From Candidatus Coprenecus merdigallinarum (GTDB lineage Bacteria; Bacteroidota; Bacteroidia; Bacteroidales; UBA932): a stretch of 64,000 nucleotides of DNA. Positions 59,081 through 64,000 of this stretch are shown piece after piece; position 1 is the first letter of the stretch; each line of letters begins with the position of its first letter. The stretch spans positions 1 through 64,000 of the forward strand of contig DVGV01000061.1 of NCBI GenBank assembly GCA_018712545.1, given 5' to 3'. The notes below the pieces were generated by a model that had not been told where the DNA came from, searched no databases, and saw nothing but the letters and a program-made list of their open reading frames with translations. The position numbers and the translations under genes are program-made.

Positions 59081-59653
59081 CTATTTAGAGTTTACTACTT
59101 TCTGAAATGCCCTCCAGGCCCTGTCCACGGCATCGCAGTAGGCCCTGGAGGTGATGGTGGAGGCAGTGATGGCGTCCACCTCTCCTCCGTCCTTGGTCAC
59201 TGCCAGGCGGAAGGACGCGGGGTTCTTGCCCACGAACTGGGAATAGAAGGAGGGCTCGGTCATCTTGGCACCCAGACCGGGAGTCTCGGCGTGGGAAATG
59301 ACTGAGGTACCGGTGATGTTGCCGTCCATGTCGAATCCGACCATGATGTTGATCGTGCCGCTGAAGCCCTTCGATGTGAAGGACTCTATGGCGTATCCGA
59401 CAGTCTCTCCGCCTTTTTTGGCGGGATAAACGGTGATTGCGTCGCCGTCCAGCTCGATTGAGAGGCTTTCGGCAGAGGGTTCGTTGTCGAACTCGGGCGT
59501 TACTAAGGCTATGGCGTTGTTGGTCTTCTTGACCACCTCCTGGTTGATCTTGTCGAGGGTCAGCACATACACGCCTCCGAGGAGGGCCGAGCAGGCCAGA
59601 CACACCAGGAAGAGGCAAAGAGCCATGCTGCGGAGTGTGGATTCTTTAGGCAT
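59081..59653 (-). CDS. rnfG: Rnf electron transport complex subunit G
   Basis: FMN-binding domain, SHAETPGLGAKM, DAITASTITSRAYCDAV (covalent FMN Thr motif). Confidence 0.92.
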   Translation of the reverse strand: MPKESTLRSMALCLFLVCLACSALLGGVYVLTLDKINQEVVKKTNNAIALVTPEFDNEPSAESLSIELDGDAITVYPAKKGGETVGYAIESFTSKGFSGTINIMVGFDMDGNITGTSVISHAETPGLGAKMTEPSFYSQFVGKNPASFRLAVTKDGGEVDAITASTITSRAYCDAVDRAWRAFQKVVNSK

Positions 59654-60659
59654 GTTTTACCTCCTTCCCGAACCTTGCGGGCTTTATGTATTTGTTGAGC
59701 AGTGGAACTATCGAGTTCATGATCAGTATCGCGAAGGACACACCTTCGGGATAGGATCCGAAATAGCGGATGAGCACCGTGAGCACTCCGATACCGATAC
59801 CGTAGATGACCATACCCTTGGGCGCCATCGGAGAGGTCACATAGTCTGTGGCCATGAAGATGGAGCCGAGAAGGAGGCCACCGGTGAGGATGTTGAACAG
59901 AGGATCGGTGTACTGCTCAGGGTTGATGAGCCAGAAGATGCCGGACATCACGGCCACAGTCAGGATGATGGCGACGGGAATATGGGGACGGATGACCTTG
60001 CGTACCAGCAGGTAGATGAATCCCAGAATCAGAGCCAGGGCCGAGGCCTCACCGGCAGAGCCGCCTGCCCGGGCAAAGAGCATCTGACCGTACGAGAGGT
60101 CGGGATTGGCCGCCAGAATCTGGTCCACCGTCTGCCCCTGAGCCAGCCCTTCCTTGATCATGGCGAGGGGAGTCGCACCGGATACGGCATCCACTCCCGG
60201 ACGGAAGATCGACTCAGGCACCGTCCAGTCCGTCATGATTACGGGGAAGGAGACCAGAAGGAAGACACGGCCCACCAGGGCGGGGTTGAAGATGTTGTGT
60301 CCCAGGCCTCCGAATGTCATCTTGGTGATGCCTATGGCCACCACACCGCCTATCACGGCCACCCACCAGGGAGCCGAGGGAGGAAGGTTGAGCGCCAGAA
60401 GCACTCCGGTCACTACGGCAGACAGGTCACTGACCGTGGGCTGCCTGCGGAGCATGTATTTCTGAATCAGGTACTCCAGTCCCACGCAGACGAGCACTGA
60501 CACCAGCAGGAGCTGGACGGCGCTCAGGCCGAAGAAATATACGGCCACCAGCATCGAGGGAGCCAGGGCTATGATCACGTCCAGCATGATCTTCCTGGTG
60601 CTCTCGCTGCCGTGCACGTGGGGTGCGGGAGAGACTATCAGCTTTCTCATATATCTCAA
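59646..60659 (-). CDS. rnfD: Rnf electron transport complex subunit D
   Basis: SPAPHVHGSESTRKIMLDVIIALAPSMLVAVYFFG, FNPALVGRVFLL, DAVSGATPLAMIKEG. Confidence 0.94.
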   Translation of the reverse strand: MRYMRKLIVSPAPHVHGSESTRKIMLDVIIALAPSMLVAVYFFGLSAVQLLLVSVLVCVGLEYLIQKYMLRRQPTVSDLSAVVTGVLLALNLPPSAPWWVAVIGGVVAIGITKMTFGGLGHNIFNPALVGRVFLLVSFPVIMTDWTVPESIFRPGVDAVSGATPLAMIKEGLAQGQTVDQILAANPDLSYGQMLFARAGGSAGEASALALILGFIYLLVRKVIRPHIPVAIILTVAVMSGIFWLINPEQYTDPLFNILTGGLLLGSIFMATDYVTSPMAPKGMVIYGIGIGVLTVLIRYFGSYPEGVSFAILIMNSIVPLLNKYIKPARFGKEVKHA

Positions 60660-60671
60660 GTATTTAATCGG

Positions 60672-62009
60672 TTACTTTTTAGGACGGCTGCGCATGATAC
60701 GCATCACATCGGCCTTGCCGATACGGATGTAGTCGAGCAGCGGTATATATGCGGGACAGGTGAACACGCAGCATCCGCACTCGATGCAGTCGTACACCTT
60801 GTGCTCCTCCAGCTCCTCCATGCGGCCGGCACGGGAGAGCTTGTTGAGCAGATACGGCTCCAGCCCCATAGGACAGGCCTCAACACATTTGCCGCAGCGG
60901 ATGCACTCGCCCTCGGCACGGCGGCGGGTCTGTTCCTCGGTAAGCAGAAGCAGGGACGAGGAGCTCTTGACGGTGGCAGCGGACAGATTGGACACAGCCT
61001 TGCCCATCATGGGACCTCCGCTGATGATCTTGGCCGCAGTCTGCGGCACTCCGCCCACATGTTCCAGGATACGGTCGAATGTGGTACCGGTACGCACCAG
61101 GAAATTGTGCTGTCCTCCCAGGCACTGTCCGGTAATGGTCATCACTCCCTCGAAGAGAGGCTTGTTCTTCTGTACTGCCTCATACACGGCGTAGGAAGTA
61201 CCCACGTTCTGCACCACCACCCCGGTGTCGATGGGCAGGCCCATCGAGGGCACCTTACGGCCGGTGACAGCGTCGATAAGCTGCTTCTCACCGCCCTGAG
61301 GGTATTTCTTCTTCAGAGGAACCACCTCTATCTCCGTATAGGAGGAGGCTGTCAGCCTGCGCATGGCCTCGATGGCGGCGGGCTTATTGTCCTCTATGCC
61401 TATATAGCCTTTGGTCACGCCCAGGGCCCTCATCATGATACGGGCGCCCAGCAGGACCTCCTCGGGATGCTCGACCATCAGGCGGTAGTCGGAGGTCAGG
61501 TAAGGCTCGCACTCGGCTCCGTTGATAATCAGGAATTCGGCCTTCTTTCCCGGAGGGGGAGACAGCTTGACATGGGTCGGGAAGGAAGCACCGCCCATAC
61601 CCACTATGCCGCAGTCGGCTATCCTCTTTATAATCTCGGCAGGACCGAGGGTTATCTCACGCACGGTATCGGGTGTGCGGTCGATGCTCTCCTCCCACTC
61701 GTCTCCCTCCACGTCTATCACCACGTGCATCACGGGGTTGCCGGCCAGGTCGGCGTATGGCTCGACGGCGGCAACGGTACCGGATACGGAGCTGTGGATA
61801 TTGGCGGAGATGAAACCGGCGGAGGCTCCTATCATCTGTCCGACCTTGACCTTATCGCCTTTCTGGACAAGGGGCTTGGCCGGTGCTCCCAGATGCTGGG
61901 ACATGGAAATGTACATCCTCTGTGGCAGAGGGAATATCTCTATCGCTGAATCAGCGGATATCTTGCAGTCGCGCGGGTGGACACCACCCATTGAAAATGT
62001 ACGTCTCAT
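60672..62009 (-). CDS. rnfC: Rnf electron transport complex subunit C
   Basis: GGVHPRDCKISADSAIEIFPLPQRMYISMSQHLGAPAKPLVQKGD, GMGGASFPTHVKL, CIRCGKCVEACPMGLEPY, CIECGCCVFTCPAYIPL. Confidence 0.94.
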   Translation of the reverse strand: MRRTFSMGGVHPRDCKISADSAIEIFPLPQRMYISMSQHLGAPAKPLVQKGDKVKVGQMIGASAGFISANIHSSVSGTVAAVEPYADLAGNPVMHVVIDVEGDEWEESIDRTPDTVREITLGPAEIIKRIADCGIVGMGGASFPTHVKLSPPPGKKAEFLIINGAECEPYLTSDYRLMVEHPEEVLLGARIMMRALGVTKGYIGIEDNKPAAIEAMRRLTASSYTEIEVVPLKKKYPQGGEKQLIDAVTGRKVPSMGLPIDTGVVVQNVGTSYAVYEAVQKNKPLFEGVMTITGQCLGGQHNFLVRTGTTFDRILEHVGGVPQTAAKIISGGPMMGKAVSNLSAATVKSSSSLLLLTEEQTRRRAEGECIRCGKCVEACPMGLEPYLLNKLSRAGRMEELEEHKVYDCIECGCCVFTCPAYIPLLDYIRIGKADVMRIMRSRPKK

Positions 62010-62013
62010 GCGG

Positions 62014-62904
62014 TTATTCTTTAGGTGTTTCTGCTGCAGGGGCGGCCGCGGGGGCTGCTTCGGGTGTGGCGGGAGCGGCCGGCTTCGGAGGGAAGTTCAC
62101 GGCGTGAATGGCTCCCGTGGGGCACTCGGCCACGCACTTACGGCAGAGCTTGCATTTGTTGAAATCGATGTAGGCCAGATTGTTCTCGACGGTGATGGCG
62201 CCGAAGGGACAGGCCTTCTCACACTTGCGGCAGCCGATACATGCCGCCGAGCAGGCCCTGCGGGCCACGGCGCCCTTGTCCTGATTGATACAGGAGACAT
62301 AGACACGGCGGTTCTTAGGGCCCTTGTTGCGGAGCTCGATGACACCTTTGGGGCAGGCCTTGACACAGGCGCCGCAGGCGGTACATTTCTCCTCATCGAC
62401 CTCCGGGATTAAAGTTTCAGGATTGACCTTGATGGCTCCGAACTTACAGACTGCCTCACAGTCTCCGCATCCGAGACATCCGTAACGGCAGCCGGTGTCA
62501 CCGCTGTACAGCGAGCTCATGATACGGCAGGATACCGACCCCTGGTACTCTGTGACGCGCGGTCTGTTGGCACAGGTGCCGTTGCACCTCACCACAGCGA
62601 CCATGGGAGCCTTGTCCTCCACTGTCACACCTAGATGAGCGGCCACCTTCTGCATCACGGCATTGCCGCCTACAGGACAGAACTTGCCGTCCAGGGACCT
62701 GGTCCTGACACAGGCCTCAGCAAAGGCACGGCAGCCGGCAAAACCGCAGCCACCGCAGTTGGCGCCGGGCATCGTAGCTTCCACTATATCGATGAGCGGA
62801 TCCTCCTCAACCTTGAACTTCTTCGCGATGAAAAAAAGCACTACGGCGAGAAGCAATCCCAACACACTGAGAACGACTACAGTAAAAATAAATGTTGTAC
62901 CCAT
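62014..62904 (-). CDS. rnfB: Rnf electron transport complex subunit B
   Basis: ATMPGANCGGCGFAGCRAFAEACV and several CxxCxxCxxxC ferredoxin motifs. Ala/Pro-rich tail. Confidence 0.94.
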   Translation of the reverse strand: MGTTFIFTVVVLSVLGLLLAVVLFFIAKKFKVEEDPLIDIVEATMPGANCGGCGFAGCRAFAEACVRTRSLDGKFCPVGGNAVMQKVAAHLGVTVEDKAPMVAVVRCNGTCANRPRVTEYQGSVSCRIMSSLYSGDTGCRYGCLGCGDCEAVCKFGAIKVNPETLIPEVDEEKCTACGACVKACPKGVIELRNKGPKNRRVYVSCINQDKGAVARRACSAACIGCRKCEKACPFGAITVENNLAYIDFNKCKLCRKCVAECPTGAIHAVNFPPKPAAPATPEAAPAAAPAAETPKE

Positions 62905-62936
62905 CTGTTGTTAATCTGTTGTTAGGTTAATAGTAG

Positions 62937-63368
62937 TTATCTCTTCTCTATGGTAAAAACGAATCCACTGTTGAGCCTGTCCCTGAACTGAGCCAGCACC
63001 AGATAATACAGAGCCACGAATCCGAGAGCTCCCAGTCCCGTCACCAGCTCGTTTTCAAAAAACACGGGCAAAGTTAATAATAAAACCAATAGGATGAACA
63101 GAGGAATCAGATAAGCTATAAAAACCGCCTTGAACCCCTGGCCCTGGCGGATAATCACATTGACCTCATCGCCCGGACGTATAGAGCCGTCATCCGGACG
63201 GCGGACTGTGATGACGCGGGACTCGCCCGAAGACGCCCCGCACACCGCTCTGGCATGACAGGCCGCACAGGCTGTCTGTGCCTGTATCTCCACCTTGGTC
63301 TGGACTGAGGTTACTGACATCACAGTACCTGCATGTCTGATTACCGCATCCTGCTGCTGATGTTTCAT
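62937..63368 (-). CDS. rseC: SoxR-reducing system / RseC family protein
   Basis: ACAACHARAVCGASSGESRVITV (Cys-rich RseC motif) followed by two TM helices. Upstream of rnfB. Confidence 0.85.
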   Translation of the reverse strand: MKHQQQDAVIRHAGTVMSVTSVQTKVEIQAQTACAACHARAVCGASSGESRVITVRRPDDGSIRPGDEVNVIIRQGQGFKAVFIAYLIPLFILLVLLLTLPVFFENELVTGLGALGFVALYYLVLAQFRDRLNSGFVFTIEKR

Positions 63369-64000
63369 TTCTTCTTATTTTTAACGACTTTACATTCCTC
63401 CAAAGGATATCTGAGCCCGTCCCAGCCGGACAGGCGGCCGAAGACAGACCCGACTATGACGGGCGACTCAAAGAGCAGCGGCACCCGGTTCATGTCGTCG
63501 GAGACCCAGATAAGCATCTCCTGTTCGCCCGTAAATACTTCCCCGGCAACTACTTTGGCTGCAAACTTCAGGGTACGGTATACACCAAGCCCCGGAATAC
63601 GCTTCTCCTCCCTGCCGATATACCGGAAATATATATCGAATATCTCCTCGTCGATGGCGAAGGATACCGGATTGTTGACTCCGGCCTCAAGGGCCTCCAG
63701 ATCCATATTGCGGGCATTGTAGAACAGAGTCAGGATATCGAAGGTACACTCATGCCCGGGCAGAAGCGTGTCTATCACCCCCTTGGACTTGACCACCTCG
63801 GCCTCTATGGCATGGGTACTGTCATTCCAGTTATAGAAGTTCTGAATCGTGTACTTGCCCTCATGTATGTCGCGGTGGAAGTAGACCGGCCGGACGCTGT
63901 CCTCGTAGAACTTCGACTCATACCTGTCGCGGACCTTGAAAAAGACATCCCAGAACTTGTAGGTCGACCCCACGGCTACCGGATGCAGCAGCCGGCGGCC
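63365..64000 (-). CDS. DUF3108-like protein, 5' end beyond the window
   Basis: RYESKFYEDSVRPVYFHRDIHEGKYTI, LLPGHECTFDILTLFYNARNMDLEAL, GEVFTGEQEMLIWVSDDMNRVPLLFESPVIVGSVFGRL. Frame remains open to the window edge. Confidence 0.75.
   Translation of the reverse strand, partial: GRRLLHPVAVGSTYKFWDVFFKVRDRYESKFYEDSVRPVYFHRDIHEGKYTIQNFYNWNDSTHAIEAEVVKSKGVIDTLLPGHECTFDILTLFYNARNMDLEALEAGVNNPVSFAIDEEIFDIYFRYIGREEKRIPGLGVYRTLKFAAKVVAGEVFTGEQEMLIWVSDDMNRVPLLFESPVIVGSVFGRLSGWDGLRYPLEECKVVKNKKK

Noticed and set aside
57879-62904. Na+-translocating NADH:quinone reductase (Nqr) instead of Rnf
   Set aside because: An RnfB-type multi-ferredoxin protein, RnfC with two CxxCxxC motifs, and the B-C-D-G-E-A order indicate Rnf.

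Overview
This window looks like ordinary bacterial chromosome from a Bacteroidales-type genome. That assignment is inferred from repeated TAnnTTTG -7 promoter elements and from families such as OstA-like, DUF6029, BACON/Omp28 and Bacteroidetes-style Hut enzymes. No taxonomy search was possible. From left to right I read: a two-gene chromate transporter; a galactan/galactose cluster (GH53, GH2, galK, galM); uxuB/uxuA; a convergent pair of Stealth-family phosphotransferases; a copper P-type ATPase; tRNA-His; a PycB/OadA-like carboxyltransferase; pyruvate:ferredoxin oxidoreductase and fabD; tRNA-Arg; a patatin; a fabG/fabZ/fabF/fabH cluster; ftcD/hutI/hutH; an outer-membrane biogenesis set (OstA-like, SurA, SurA-like lipoprotein) with guaB; NlpC/P60 and DUF4105 genes; pnp and rpsO; a TPP riboswitch with thiE-thiC-thi4; an Rpn-type nuclease; a second thiE-like gene with thiD; glyA; a four-gene secreted redox operon (DsbD, BACON/Omp28, TlpA-like, DUF6029); and a complete rnfBCDGEA operon with rseC. 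I saw no CRISPR array, prophage, insertion sequence or rRNA. The observations I would follow first are: (i) the carboxyltransferase whose C-terminal biotinyl-like domain has QTYYG where EAMKM is expected; (ii) the dsbD / BACON-Omp28 / TlpA / DUF6029 operon as a candidate uncharacterised redox relay to the outer membrane; (iii) the tail-to-tail Stealth paralogs; (iv) the Rpn nuclease with a 12-nt tandem repeat; (v) the Thi4-type thiazole synthase with no Cys in the expected sulfur-donor segment. All family calls come from reading motifs by eye and were not verified by search.
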